Positions 1-11,549 are shown, numbered from the stretch's first letter. The stretch: 56,183 bases of DNA from Bacteroidaceae bacterium (GCA_017448825.1 JAFSKR010000013.1:1-56183); one strand, 5' to 3'. The notes: a model not told the origin generated them from the sequence alone. Program-made: numbers and translations.

Positions 1-320
1 TATAGAAACCAGTGCACTCCAGAACAACATCTACATCGAGCTTGCCCCAAGGAAGCTCAGCAGCGTTAGGAATAGCGTAGATAGTGATCTCCTTACCATC
101 AACGATGATAGAGTTGTCAGTTGCCTCAACAGTGTGCTTGTTCTCACCGAACTTGCCACAGAAACCACCCTGAGCAGTGTCATACTTAAGGAGGTGAGCC
201 AACATCTTAGGACTTGTCAAGTCGTTGATAGCGATTACTTCATAACCTTCAGCCTCGAACATCTGACGGAATGCGAGGCGACCGATACGGCCAAAGCCGT
301 TAATTGCTACTTTTGTCATG
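1..320 (-). CDS. gap: Glyceraldehyde-3-phosphate dehydrogenase, N-terminal part (cut by window edge)
   Basis: The first 106 codons of a type I glyceraldehyde-3-phosphate dehydrogenase, the cytoplasmic glycolytic enzyme making 1,3-bisphosphoglycerate with NAD. It begins [20 protein letters not shown], the GxGxxGR dinucleotide-binding loop, followed by the INDL strand end and the AHLLKYDT segment typical of the family. It runs off the left edge before the catalytic Cys, so integrity cannot be judged. The start is fixed by the family N terminus; a TAnnTTTG promoter element lies about 120 nt upstream, giving a rather long untranslated leader. Confidence 0.96.
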
Positions 321-658
321 GATTTAATAATTTATAAGTTAATACTACTAACTGTATATGTAATTATATATTAGTTTCTTTATGTTATGTCGGGACTCAG
401 AGGAAACCTTAGTCAAGGCTTCCACCCTCTCTTTCCGACTGCAAAGTTACGAAAAAAAATATCAATGCCAATCACTTTACTCGCATTTTCTTCAAAAAAT
501 AAGTGTATCGAACTTGAAAAACCTCCGATTGTCAAGCCTCGGAAAGAGGTTGTATCTGTTTTTGCCAACTTCGGGTTGCAAAAGATGAGTGTTACCCACG
601 CCCTTTCCAGTGTCTCGCCTATCGTTCTGATGATGTCCCTTATATAAATAATGTGTGG
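321..658. other. Intergenic region between gap and the C10 protease pair
   Basis: Holds the gap leader and promoter. The rest shows no convincing gene. A perfect GTGGTC-ACTT-GACCAC palindrome at 655-670 overlaps the stop codon of the neighbouring protease gene and is followed, in that gene's direction, by AT-rich sequence; it may be a weak terminator. Confidence 0.4.
442..471 (-). promoter_or_regulatory. Bacteroidota promoter for gap
   Basis: On the minus strand TAACTTTG (442-449) matches the -7 consensus TAnnTTTG, with TTGG 18 nt further upstream (468-471) as a possible -33 element. Transcription should begin near 435, giving a leader of about 115 nt before the gap start codon. Confidence 0.65.
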
Positions 659-2866
659 TCACTTGACCACCTTTCTCCCGTGGTGGATGTAGAGGCCTTT
701 CTGTACAGGGGCACCTTTCAGTTTGATGCCGCTGATGGTGTACCACGCAGCATCGTTGTCCTCCGTGTTCTGCTGGGTGGGCATAACGGTCTTGATGCCT
801 GTGCTCGCCTCATAGGTGAAATATCCGGGATTGTCCTCACCGCCGTCGGTGTGGGCATAGTTGGCATCGGTGTGTGCTGAGTTGTACACCGTTCCGTTCC
901 CGCCTGTCAGCAAGGAACAACCTCTGAACATGGCAGTTGAGGAAGTCACGTTCGTCGTGCTCCATGCGTTGCCGACGTAGATGGTTCGAAGTGCTTTGCA
1001 TTCCGAAAACATATTGTTCATCATCGTCACCTGTTGGGTGTCGAAGTTGTTGAGGTGTAAGGTCTCTATGTTTTCGCAATTGTAAAACATCGAGTTCATA
1101 TTGGTCACGTGGTGGGTGTCAAAATGGCTCAACAGCTCATTGACGTAGGTGAGTTTCTTGCAGTTGTAGAACATTCGCTGCATGGTGGTCACGTTCTTGG
1201 TGCTGAAGTTTTCATTGTCGCAGAAGATGGCATGGAGCGAAGAGCAATCATAGAACATATTGCTCATGTTGACAACGTTCTGGGTGTTGAAATGGACTAA
1301 GTTCACGCTGCTCAACGATAGGCAACCATGAAACATGTTGCCCATCGTTCTGACCTTTTCGGTGTTGAGCGTGGTGAGGTCTATTTCTTTCAGTGCGGTG
1401 CAGTTGTAGAACATCCGCTGCATACTGTTCACTTGGTTGGTCTCAAGTTGTTCGAAGTTGGTAAGGGTTTTCATGCTTGAGCATCCCTCAAACATACTTT
1501 CCATCGAGGTCACGCAGGACGAGTTGATGTTTTGGATATCACTCACGTAGTTCAATTGGGAGCAGTTCTTGAACCATCCTTCCAGTGTGAAGGGTATGTA
1601 GTCGGCAAACGAAGGCATGAAAGTGATGTAGATGATGTTGTTTTTCTCCTTCAGCCATTCCCGTTTTTGGTTGACGCTATAGGTGATGGTGCCGGGCATT
1701 TGGTCAAACTGTTTGCGGTTGTTGTCATAATAGAACATCAGGGTGGAGTATCTGGTTCTCAGTACAGCGTAGGCTTGGGGCGCATCGGGATTGGGTGGCT
1801 GGATGCCGACCACTGCCACCTGATTGTCTGTGTATTCGCGCAGGGCAGAAAGCAGGAAGTAACCGTCGTAGGTGCCTCCCCATCCCCAGTTCACATGAAA
1901 GTAGTCGCCGCGGTCGTAGCCGTCAATCACGAAGGCGTGTCCTCCCGTGTCGTGGTAACCGCTATAGAGGACAGGACGCTGCTGGGCCAGTTCTCTGTAG
2001 ATGATTCGGTTCCAGCAATCGTCATCGTAGTTGTTTTTTCTGATGACTGCCATGTCCTTATGGTAGTCGAAATAGTTTTCGAGGGCATAGGCGACGGTGT
2101 CAATGGTGGCATTGCTCCCCGTCTGGTCATAATCCATGAGGATGGAGGCACCACACAGTTGCATCAGCGTGGCGACGGCATCCGTCTCTTCCGAAGTGGA
2201 TGCCGTGAAGTAGTTCGGTCGGATGTGGCTCCAGTTTATGACTGTCGTGTCGATGGCGCCCACAGGAATGTGGTGTGTGGCAGTGGTATAGGCTGGAATC
2301 TTGCGGATGGTCTTCTGTGGCCACTGGTGATAATACATGATTTGACCCATTGCCGTGGCCACACATCCCGTGATGGTTGGGCTGCCTCCAAGGGTGGGGC
2401 ACAGGTTGTTGTAAGGGCTGTATTGGTGCCATTGGCAGTCGAGCATCGGACTGATGGCTGTGTCTGCCACTGCCTGTTGCGAGACAGCTCTTGCCGCGTT
2501 GTCGGTGTTGAGGTATGCCGCTTGCTTCCTGTAACCATTGAGCCACGCTTGCAGGTTTTCGGGAAGGCTGTCGGCACAGAAGGTGCCTGTATAGGCATAG
2601 CCCAAGACTTCGGGCATTCGGTCGTCGCCACTCACGATGACAAACCCTTCGTCCGTTCCTATATTGAACACATACAGGGCCTCGTCGTTCATGGCGAGCC
2701 GGAGCGACGGGGCGGTGCTCTTCCCTCGGCGTGCTTGGGCACCCTTGTTGGCGTGTTGGACGAACGTGAGGGCTTTCTGCCGTGCCGCCTCTTGCCCGAC
2801 GGGGTGAGCTGTCAGGAAGATGTGGGCACTGAGGCACAATAGGAGTATGGATAGGCGTTTGTGCAT
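659..2866 (-). CDS. Secreted C10-family (streptopain-like) cysteine protease fused to BspA-type DUF285 repeats
   Basis: A 735-residue exported protein. A signal peptide (residues 1-20) is followed by a Spi-like propeptide, then a C10 peptidase domain with the nucleophile in GCVATAMGQ (Cys168), catalytic His310 in GGHAFVIDGY and the NWGWGG motif after it. Residues about 450-670 carry eight DUF285 units of the pattern NVxxMxxMFxxC, the BspA/leucine-rich surface type. The last 50 residues form a compact tail ending GLYIHHGRKVVK, resembling the short C-terminal tails of exported Bacteroidales proteins. Family knowledge predicts a secreted or surface endopeptidase; the repeats may bind host or bacterial surfaces (inference). 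It lies 1 nt after the stop of a paralogue, in the same operon. Confidence 0.9.
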   Translation of the reverse strand: MHKRLSILLLCLSAHIFLTAHPVGQEAARQKALTFVQHANKGAQARRGKSTAPSLRLAMNDEALYVFNIGTDEGFVIVSGDDRMPEVLGYAYTGTFCADSLPENLQAWLNGYRKQAAYLNTDNAARAVSQQAVADTAISPMLDCQWHQYSPYNNLCPTLGGSPTITGCVATAMGQIMYYHQWPQKTIRKIPAYTTATHHIPVGAIDTTVINWSHIRPNYFTASTSEETDAVATLMQLCGASILMDYDQTGSNATIDTVAYALENYFDYHKDMAVIRKNNYDDDCWNRIIYRELAQQRPVLYSGYHDTGGHAFVIDGYDRGDYFHVNWGWGGTYDGYFLLSALREYTDNQVAVVGIQPPNPDAPQAYAVLRTRYSTLMFYYDNNRKQFDQMPGTITYSVNQKREWLKEKNNIIYITFMPSFADYIPFTLEGWFKNCSQLNYVSDIQNINSSCVTSMESMFEGCSSMKTLTNFEQLETNQVNSMQRMFYNCTALKEIDLTTLNTEKVRTMGNMFHGCLSLSSVNLVHFNTQNVVNMSNMFYDCSSLHAIFCDNENFSTKNVTTMQRMFYNCKKLTYVNELLSHFDTHHVTNMNSMFYNCENIETLHLNNFDTQQVTMMNNMFSECKALRTIYVGNAWSTTNVTSSTAMFRGCSLLTGGNGTVYNSAHTDANYAHTDGGEDNPGYFTYEASTGIKTVMPTQQNTEDNDAAWYTISGIKLKGAPVQKGLYIHHGRKVVK

Positions 2867-2867
2867 C

Positions 2868-4958
2868 TTATTGGGTCACTTTCTTTCCTTGGTGGATGTA
2901 GAGGCCTTTCTGAGTAGGCGCTTGATGGAGTTTGATGCCGTTGATGGTGTACCACGCATCGTTGTCCTCGGCAGCCGATTCGGGTGCAACGACGTCAACG
3001 CTTGGCCTGTAGGTGAAGTAGCCTGGCGTGTCGGCTCCTTCGTCATATCGGGCATAGCTGGCATCAAGGTAGAGGGCGTTGTAGGGTGTTCCTTTGCCAC
3101 CCTTCAGTGACGTGCAGTTCTTGAACATATTGGAAGAGTTAGTCACCTTTTCATTACTCCACTCGTCGCTGGCATAGATGGTTTGCAGTTTGGTGCATTC
3201 GCCAAACATACCCTGCATGTTTTCCACGTTTTGGGTGTTGAAGTTCTTCAGGTTCAATTCTTGCAAGTCTGAACAGCCATAAAACATGTTCGCCATCGTT
3301 GTCACATTCTCTGTCCGGAAGTCTTGCATGTCTATCCAGAAGAGCGTTTTGCAATTGTAGAACATCTGCTTCATGTTGGTCACGTGGTGGGTGTTGAAGC
3401 GGCACGTCGTGAAATAGTTGGGGTCGAGGGCTTCGCAGCCATAGAACATTCTGCTCATGCTGGTCACGCTTCGGGTGTCAACGGTCGCCATGTTCAGTTC
3501 TTTTAGGTTTGTACACCCCATGAACATATTCGCCATCGTTGTCACTTTCTCTGTGTTGGCAAAGCTGATATTTAGCGAGGTGAGCTGGGAGCACTTATAG
3601 AACATACCATTCATGTAGGTCACCTTGGCGGTGTTAAGCTTGCTGATGTCTAACGTCTGCAATTTGCTACAGCCGTCAAACACATGAATCATGCTGGTCA
3701 CATTTTCCGTATTAAGTAGGTTAAGCTCTTTGAGGGATATAAGTGACGTGCAGTTCTGGAACATATTGTTCATGGACGTGGCGTAGGTGGTGTTGAAATT
3801 TTCCAGAAAGTTGAGCGTTTGTAGGCTCTTGCAATTTTTGCACCATTCGTCCAGTGTATATAGCGTATAGTCGGCAAACGAACCCCTGAAATTGAAATGT
3901 TGGATGCTTTCAGCAATATCGCGCCAACTCTTGATGGTGTAGGTCTCTTTTTGAAAAGCCAGTTCGGGGTGGTTGTTGATGTCGCAGTCATAATAGAAAA
4001 GAAGTGCCTTGGAGGGTACGTTCAGAATGGCATAGGCTTGGGGAATATCATACGCTATCTCTGGCTGAATGCCTGCAAAGACGTATTGACCGCCATCATA
4101 CGTTTCAAGGATGGACAGCAGGAAATAGCCATTGTAGGCACCATCCAGTTCCCAGTTGATGTGGAAATAGTTGTCAGGGGCGTAGCCATCGACCACAAAG
4201 GCGTAGGTGGTGCTGTCTTGCGACAGGCCTCCATAGACGACGGGACGTTTATCCCTCAATTCCCTGTAGATGATTTGTTCCCAATGTTCAGACGAATAGA
4301 AGCTCCGCCGCACGTGGTGTATGTCATCATAGCAGCCAAAGTCGTTGACGAGTGTCTGGATGATGTCTTGAGGAGTGTTTGCCGACAAGACGGAATCTCG
4401 CAAGGCAGTGATGGTGCTGGCTTGCACTTGTGACTGGCTCGTGACTTGCTGATGATAGCACACAATTTCAGCCAGAGCCGTTGCCATGCTTCCGCTTGAA
4501 GCCAAGGAATCGGTGAAGAGAGCACCCAACGCCTCATCGACAGCCATACGTTGCAGCATGGGACTGACCGATATCTTTGACACCGTCTTGTGTGAGACAG
4601 GACTCGCCTCTGGCAGAGTCCTTAGACACTCCAACTGTGCCGCGTAACCGTCCAGCCATCCGTGCAGACACTCAGGAACGCTGTCGGCATTGAACGTCCC
4701 CGTGTCGGCATACCCCAAGATGTCGGGCATCAGGTCGTCTCCACCGACAATCACAAAACCGTCGTGCTGATTGATGTTGAACACATAGCAGACCTCGCTC
4801 CTCATGGCGAGTTCCAGTGAGGAATCCTCGGTGTCCTCAGAAACCCTGCTTTGGACGAACGCCAAAGCCTTCTGTCGTGCCGCAGCCGGTTCAATCGGCA
4901 TGGCCTGCAGAATGGCGCAGGCGCACAGCAGCAAATAGGATGCCAAGATTTTCTTCAT
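2868..4958 (-). CDS. C10-peptidase/DUF285 paralogue with both catalytic residues replaced (probable pseudoenzyme)
   Basis: A 696-residue paralogue of the downstream gene with the same order: signal peptide, propeptide, C10-like domain, nine DUF285 units and a tail ending GLYIHQGKKVTQ. Where the active paralogue has GCVATAMGQ this one reads GSMATALAE (Ser157), and GGHAFVIDGY is replaced by TTYAFVVDGY (Tyr252). NWGWGG is also changed, to NWELDG. Both dyad residues are therefore absent, although the frame is intact. The start at 4958 is preferred over an in-frame ATG at 5015, because the TATCTTTG promoter box (5013-5020) overlaps the latter and a signal peptide begins at 4958. It is the first gene of a two-gene operon; possible roles are an adhesin, decoy or inhibitor/chaperone of the active protease (inference). 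Confidence 0.88.
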   Translation of the reverse strand: MKKILASYLLLCACAILQAMPIEPAAARQKALAFVQSRVSEDTEDSSLELAMRSEVCYVFNINQHDGFVIVGGDDLMPDILGYADTGTFNADSVPECLHGWLDGYAAQLECLRTLPEASPVSHKTVSKISVSPMLQRMAVDEALGALFTDSLASSGSMATALAEIVCYHQQVTSQSQVQASTITALRDSVLSANTPQDIIQTLVNDFGCYDDIHHVRRSFYSSEHWEQIIYRELRDKRPVVYGGLSQDSTTYAFVVDGYAPDNYFHINWELDGAYNGYFLLSILETYDGGQYVFAGIQPEIAYDIPQAYAILNVPSKALLFYYDCDINNHPELAFQKETYTIKSWRDIAESIQHFNFRGSFADYTLYTLDEWCKNCKSLQTLNFLENFNTTYATSMNNMFQNCTSLISLKELNLLNTENVTSMIHVFDGCSKLQTLDISKLNTAKVTYMNGMFYKCSQLTSLNISFANTEKVTTMANMFMGCTNLKELNMATVDTRSVTSMSRMFYGCEALDPNYFTTCRFNTHHVTNMKQMFYNCKTLFWIDMQDFRTENVTTMANMFYGCSDLQELNLKNFNTQNVENMQGMFGECTKLQTIYASDEWSNEKVTNSSNMFKNCTSLKGGKGTPYNALYLDASYARYDEGADTPGYFTYRPSVDVVAPESAAEDNDAWYTINGIKLHQAPTQKGLYIHQGKKVTQ

Positions 4959-5012
4959 TGTCTCGATATGCAAAACTTCATCGTTTCGATATATATAAAG
5001 TGAAAGTCGCCA

Positions 5013-5044
5013 CAAAGATACGGAAAATCGAGTGAAAAGCCAAA
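5013..5044 (-). promoter_or_regulatory. Promoter of the C10/DUF285 operon
   Basis: On the minus strand TTTG (5041-5044), 20 nt, then TATCTTTG (5013-5020): a full match to the Bacteroidota -33/-7 pattern. The start site near 5006 excludes a translation start at 5015. Confidence 0.75.
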
Positions 5045-7364
<2,320 letters not shown>

Positions 7365-7400
7365 TTTTTCGGCATCTCTGTCATAAAAAGTGTGAAACGC

Positions 7401-7431
7401 TTGACTTTTATAGAAAAAAGTTCTATCTTTG
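7401..7431 (+). promoter_or_regulatory. Promoter of rpoD
   Basis: TTGA (7401-7404), 19 nt, then TATCTTTG (7424-7431). The predicted start near 7438 gives a very short leader before the ATG at 7454, with no Shine-Dalgarno sequence, as is usual in this phylum. Confidence 0.7.
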
Positions 7432-7453
7432 CAGGGTTTTTGCAAAAATATCT

Positions 7454-8323
7454 ATGAGACAACTAAAGATTACGAAAAGTATCACGAACCGTGAGAGTGC
7501 TTCGTTGGATAAGTACTTGCAGGAAATCGGTCGTGAGGAGTTAATCAGTGTAGAAGAAGAGGTGGAGCTTGCCGCCAAAATCCGTAAGGGTGGTCCCGAT
7601 GCGCGCCGCGCGCTGGAGAAGCTGACGCGTGCGAACCTGCGTTTTGTCGTATCGGTGGCGAAGCAATACCAGAACCAGGGCTTGAGCCTGCCAGACCTCA
7701 TCAACGAGGGCAATCTGGGCCTGATTAAGGCTGCTGAGAAGTTTGATGAGACACGTGGCTTCAAGTTCATCAGTTACGCTGTTTGGTGGATTCGTCAGTC
7801 GATTCTGCAGGCCTTGGCTGAGCAGAGCCGTATTGTGCGTTTGCCGCTGAATCAGGTGGGGTCACTCAATAAGATAGGCAAGGCGTTCTCGAAGTTTGAG
7901 CAGGAGAACGAGCGTCGCCCGTCGCCCGAAGAGTTGGCCGCTCAGTTGGATCTTCCCGTTGATAAGGTGGCTGACACGATGAAGGTGAGCGGTCGCCACA
8001 TCAGTGTGGATGCACCCTTTGTAGAGGGTGAGGACAATAGTCTGTTGGATATCCTCAGTAACCCCGATTCGCCATCGGCTGACCGCACGCTGGTGACGGA
8101 ATCGTTGCAGAAAGAGATTGAGCGCGCACTCGACACGCTGACCACTCGCGAGAAGGAAATCATCAAGATGTTCTTTGGATTGGGTGAGGCTGAGAAAACG
8201 CTGGAAGAGATTGGAGACCGTTTCAATCTTACTCGTGAGCGTGTGCGCCAGATTAAGGAAAAGGCGATTCGTCGTTTGAGAACGCAGTCGAAGAGCCGCT
8301 TGCTGAAGACTTATTTGGGATAG
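7454..8323 (+). CDS. rpoD: Primary RNA polymerase sigma factor (short Bacteroidetes type)
   Basis: A 289-residue sigma-70 family protein starting [17 protein letters not shown], the conserved N terminus of the Bacteroidetes housekeeping sigma, which lacks region 1.1. Visible in order are region 1.2 ([11 protein letters not shown]), region 2 ([46 protein letters not shown]), region 3 (RRPSPEELA) and region 4.2 ([18 protein letters not shown]). It directs the polymerase to the TAnnTTTG promoters seen throughout the window. Length is normal. The next gene starts only 9 nt after the stop and could be read through from this promoter. Confidence 0.96.
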   Translation: MRQLKITKSITNRESASLDKYLQEIGREELISVEEEVELAAKIRKGGPDARRALEKLTRANLRFVVSVAKQYQNQGLSLPDLINEGNLGLIKAAEKFDETRGFKFISYAVWWIRQSILQALAEQSRIVRLPLNQVGSLNKIGKAFSKFEQENERRPSPEELAAQLDLPVDKVADTMKVSGRHISVDAPFVEGEDNSLLDILSNPDSPSADRTLVTESLQKEIERALDTLTTREKEIIKMFFGLGEAEKTLEEIGDRFNLTRERVRQIKEKAIRRLRTQSKSRLLKTYLG

Positions 8324-8332
8324 AAAGGACTG

Positions 8333-8797
8333 ATGAGAAAAATTCTGTTAACGTTGACTTTGGTGCTGGTGGCATCGGTGGCTTTCGGCAAGAAGAAGCC
8401 CAAGACGGAAAACATCTACGGCAAGGGAAAAGGAATCGTGTATGTGTTTGGCGTGGGTCAGATGCTGACCGACTCAGTCGTCTATATTACCACCATCCAG
8501 GCCTTGGACAGCATAGACCTTGAACCGAAGACGGGTTTCCTGCCGTACCGCTCGGAGTTGAGCCTCCAACTGAAGGAGTATTTGGAGGGAACGGAGCATC
8601 TGAAGCACCAGACAACTTGTATGTTCTATGCGGCGAAGCGCAAGAAGCTGTCAAAGCAGTATTACAAAATCAAGAAACGCTATTTGGATAATCCGGAGAC
8701 GAAGCTCTTTATGATTGATGACCAGCGTTTCCAGTTCAGACATCCTTTGGATGCATATATCGTTCATGAAGGAGATCAGCAATCAGAGAAAGAATAG
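8333..8797 (+). CDS. Small exported protein of unknown function
   Basis: A 154-residue protein with a clear N-terminal signal peptide (MRKILLTLTLVLVASVAFG) and a basic, soluble mature part rich in Lys and Tyr; no lipobox and no further membrane segment. I do not recognise a family. It sits 9 nt after rpoD and 10 nt before the clostripain-like gene, so it is probably co-transcribed with both and could be a partner or substrate of that protease, which is only positional inference. The frame is intact and codon use matches the neighbours. Confidence 0.75.
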   Translation: MRKILLTLTLVLVASVAFGKKKPKTENIYGKGKGIVYVFGVGQMLTDSVVYITTIQALDSIDLEPKTGFLPYRSELSLQLKEYLEGTEHLKHQTTCMFYAAKRKKLSKQYYKIKKRYLDNPETKLFMIDDQRFQFRHPLDAYIVHEGDQQSEKE

Positions 8798-8807
8798 CCT
8801 CCGTCAG

Positions 8808-10058
8808 ATGGGCGTGGACAGATGGTTCAACATAGTTGCAGCAATGCTTTTATGCGTTGTTGCAACTTGTTCGTTTTCAGCCTGTGAGAAAGATAAAGAA
8901 GCTCCCGACGTGCCGAGTGACCCCAGCTATGCGCCAAGCCGCACGGTGCTGGTGTATATGGTGGCTGAAAATTCACTGAACGGTCAGGTGTCAAGTGACA
9001 TCTCCGAGATGTTGAATGGGATGAGGGATTCGACTTTCTATCCGAATGACCGTTTGGTGATATACCTGGATGATATCGGCCTGCCACGTATCTATGTGGT
9101 GGAACGCTACACAAAGGCGAGGACTTTGTCGGATTTAACCCCATCGAAGACTTGGTCGGAGGATGTCAATTCGTCGTCGCCTCAGCAACTGGCGGAGGTG
9201 TTAGAATACACGAAGTCGATGTGTGGTGCCTCCAGTTATGGGTTGGTGATGTGGTCTCATGCCTCAGGGTGGATTCCCTCATCGTATGGCGAGGACAGGT
9301 TGGCTCCCAGAAGGACTTTCGGGTTGGATAACGGACGGAACTCGAGTTCCTCGTCTTTGGATGGCAATCAGATGGCCATTGAGGACTTGGCACGTGTGGT
9401 GGAAGACTTCGGCGGGGTGGATTTCATCTTTTTTGATGCTTGTTTCATGCAGAGCGTGGAAGTGGCATACACGTTGCGGAATGCTGCAAAATACATTATT
9501 GCTTCGCCAGCAGAGATACCTGGGCCTGGTGCCAATTATCAGACAATGGTGAAGGCAATGATGAAGATGGACGATTATGCGGACAAGATATTGACGGCTT
9601 ACTATGACCAATATGGCAGCGAAGGTGATAATTATGGAATTGTTATTTCGTCGGTGAAAACTACTGCTCTGAGTCATTTTGCCGCTTATATGAAAACGGT
9701 GGTGGCAAACCATCGTGAAGACTTGTTGAATGCCAATTATGAGAATGTGCAGGACTATTTCCGATATGATGTCTGGGCTTCGGTCTATCCAGACTTTTAC
9801 GATATGAAGGGGGTGATGAAACAGGTGTTGAGTGATGAGGAGATGGTGCAATGGGAGGAAGAGGCTGCTAAGGTTGTGAATCTGAAGACATCCTACACAT
9901 GGTATAGTGCTTTTAATCGCTTGCTGAACGGAATCGACAAGGAGCAGTGTTGTGGAGTTTCGATGTTTGTGCCTCTTGACAAATATGCCGGTTCTTCAAA
10001 TCGTTTCGACGAGGAGTATCTGGATACTGAATGGGCACAGGATGTGTGGGTGGAATAG
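8808..10058 (+). CDS. Clostripain-like (peptidase family C11) lipoprotein
   Basis: A 416-residue exported cysteine protease. The lipobox FSAC (Cys26) follows a hydrophobic stretch, predicting a lipid-anchored protein. The C11 dyad is present: His151 in MWSHASGW and Cys212 in IFFDACFMQS. Family members cleave after Arg or Lys and are usually self-activated. The frame is open from 8715, inside the previous gene, with another ATG at 8766. The ATG at 8808 is chosen because it follows the upstream stop at 8797 and gives a normal lipoprotein signal peptide. It stands just before an HprK/S26/PqqD cassette, raising the possibility that it matures a modified peptide (inference). Confidence 0.88.
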   Translation: MGVDRWFNIVAAMLLCVVATCSFSACEKDKEAPDVPSDPSYAPSRTVLVYMVAENSLNGQVSSDISEMLNGMRDSTFYPNDRLVIYLDDIGLPRIYVVERYTKARTLSDLTPSKTWSEDVNSSSPQQLAEVLEYTKSMCGASSYGLVMWSHASGWIPSSYGEDRLAPRRTFGLDNGRNSSSSSLDGNQMAIEDLARVVEDFGGVDFIFFDACFMQSVEVAYTLRNAAKYIIASPAEIPGPGANYQTMVKAMMKMDDYADKILTAYYDQYGSEGDNYGIVISSVKTTALSHFAAYMKTVVANHREDLLNANYENVQDYFRYDVWASVYPDFYDMKGVMKQVLSDEEMVQWEEEAAKVVNLKTSYTWYSAFNRLLNGIDKEQCCGVSMFVPLDKYAGSSNRFDEEYLDTEWAQDVWVE

Positions 10059-10099
10059 ACACAATGAGTCATGATTGCATATTAGGATAAAGACAGACA

Positions 10100-11032
10100 A
10101 TGACCGAAGCATATTATCAAGTGGGGCGCCACAACTATTGTGTCCGTTTTTGCGATGAGGAGAACACGGTGGATTTACTGCCTTCCAGTGAACCTTTTCG
10201 TATGGATGCACAGAAAGGGAATGCTGCGGACGCCCTTCTTTTCACCTTGTCGGTGGATGACACTTGGCATCCAGCAGTGAAGGGAATGGAAATCGGGCGT
10301 TTCGATGGGGGTGATGAGGTGTTTGATGTCTGTCAGTTGGACAATGGAGGGTATCAGATATTGGCGATGGACAAAAATGTGGGTCATCTATGCCTGTTGG
10401 AGGCGGAAGCGGATTTTTCGTTGGGAACGGTGCGACTGATGGGGGATAGTGCCACACGTTTGCAGGGGCTGAACACTGCGCTGATGTTGATGTATGCCTT
10501 TGCTGCGGCTGATAAAATGACGGTGCTTGTCCATGCATCGGTGGTGAGGAAAGACGGACGGGGCTACCTCTGTCTGGGCAAGAGCGGCACGGGCAAGAGC
10601 ACTCACACGGCAAATTGGCTTCGGTACATAGAGGGCACTGATTTGATTAATGATGATAACCCTGTGGTGCGGGTGTGTGAGGATGGTGTGGTGCGTGTGT
10701 TTGGTTCGCCGTGGAGTGGAAAGACCCCCTGTTACCGCAATGTGGAAGCCCCAGTTGGTGGATTCCTGCAGTTGAAACAGGCACCTTACAACCGAATTCG
10801 TCAGATGGAAACAGTGGAAGGGTTTGTTGCGTTGTTGTCATCGTGCTCGGTGATGAAGTGGGATGGACGAGATTACCAGGGGGTATGTGATACGGTGGTT
10901 CGGTTGATGGAGATGATGCCTGTGTATGAGATGGAGAATTTGCCAAATGAAGAAGCTGTGAGGATGAGTTATGGGGTGATGAGTGGAAAGGTTGAAGCGG
11001 AGTCGATGATGAGCGAACATGAAGATGGATAG
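10100..11032 (+). CDS. HprK-like / PEPCK-type P-loop ATP-binding protein
   Basis: A 310-residue cytoplasmic protein whose C-terminal half has the HPr kinase/PEP carboxykinase fold signature: Walker A GKSGTGKS (160-167), an acidic NDDNP (184-188) like the HprK metal-binding site, and GSPWSGKT (202-209). The N-terminal 140 residues lack the HprK N-domain, and no PTS genes are near, so it is not the carbon-catabolite HprK. Proteins of this type occur beside PqqD-like and peptide-maturation genes, for example the HprK-like kinases of some lasso peptide clusters. Here an S26-type peptidase and PqqD-like protein follow within 25 and 13 nt. A role in peptide modification or phosphorylation is inferred. 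Confidence 0.8.
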   Translation: MTEAYYQVGRHNYCVRFCDEENTVDLLPSSEPFRMDAQKGNAADALLFTLSVDDTWHPAVKGMEIGRFDGGDEVFDVCQLDNGGYQILAMDKNVGHLCLLEAEADFSLGTVRLMGDSATRLQGLNTALMLMYAFAAADKMTVLVHASVVRKDGRGYLCLGKSGTGKSTHTANWLRYIEGTDLINDDNPVVRVCEDGVVRVFGSPWSGKTPCYRNVEAPVGGFLQLKQAPYNRIRQMETVEGFVALLSSCSVMKWDGRDYQGVCDTVVRLMEMMPVYEMENLPNEEAVRMSYGVMSGKVEAESMMSEHEDG

Positions 11033-11056
11033 GGAATTATAAAGAATCAATGAGAT

Positions 11057-11536
11057 ATGCAGAGACGTTCGTTGGCCAATGAGGTGTTCCTGCCCGAAGT
11101 CGTAAAACTGATAGAAGAGGGTCATCTTGCCACCATCATTGCGAGGGGTAACAGTATGATGCCGTTTGTGGAGGACAGCCGTGACCTGCTTGTGCTGGGG
11201 AAGGCCGACCATCTGGCTGTGGGTGACGTGATATTGGCAGAAATAACCGAAAAGCATTTCGTTTGCCACCGAATAGAGAAAATGGAGAATGGCATCGTCA
11301 CGATGCGTGGTGATGGCAACATCAAGGGCACCGAAGTGTTTCCAATCACTTGCGTGAGAGCGAAACTGGTGAAAATTGTTCGCAAGAATAAGACCTATGA
11401 GTTGGCGACTTCGCGGGCGTGGAGGATGTATTCTGCTGTGTGGCCCCGATTGCTTCCTATCCGCCGATACCTGTTGGCATTGTATAGGTTGCTGTGGAAT
11501 CATCAGTTGCCGAAGCGCTGGATGAGAAAGGCATAA
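11057..11536 (+). CDS. S24/S26-type serine peptidase (SipW/Sec11-like, Ser-His)
   Basis: A 159-residue protein with the signal-peptidase fold motifs: nucleophile Ser33 in ARGNSMMPF, then HRIEK with His71 where bacterial SPase I has the general-base Lys, and the GDGN box (85-88). A Ser-His arrangement is typical of SipW and eukaryotic Sec11. There is no N-terminal membrane anchor; the C-terminal region (residues about 125-150) is hydrophobic and basic and could be membrane-associated. Family knowledge predicts cleavage of a leader or signal peptide. Its place between the HprK-like and PqqD-like genes suggests a dedicated maturation protease (inference). Confidence 0.8.
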   Translation: MQRRSLANEVFLPEVVKLIEEGHLATIIARGNSMMPFVEDSRDLLVLGKADHLAVGDVILAEITEKHFVCHRIEKMENGIVTMRGDGNIKGTEVFPITCVRAKLVKIVRKNKTYELATSRAWRMYSAVWPRLLPIRRYLLALYRLLWNHQLPKRWMRKA

Positions 11537-11549
11537 AAAATAATATCCT

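Noticed and set aside
10100-11032. True HPr kinase/phosphorylase
   Set aside because: The N-terminal HprK domain is missing and no PTS components are near; only the P-loop kinase half is similar.
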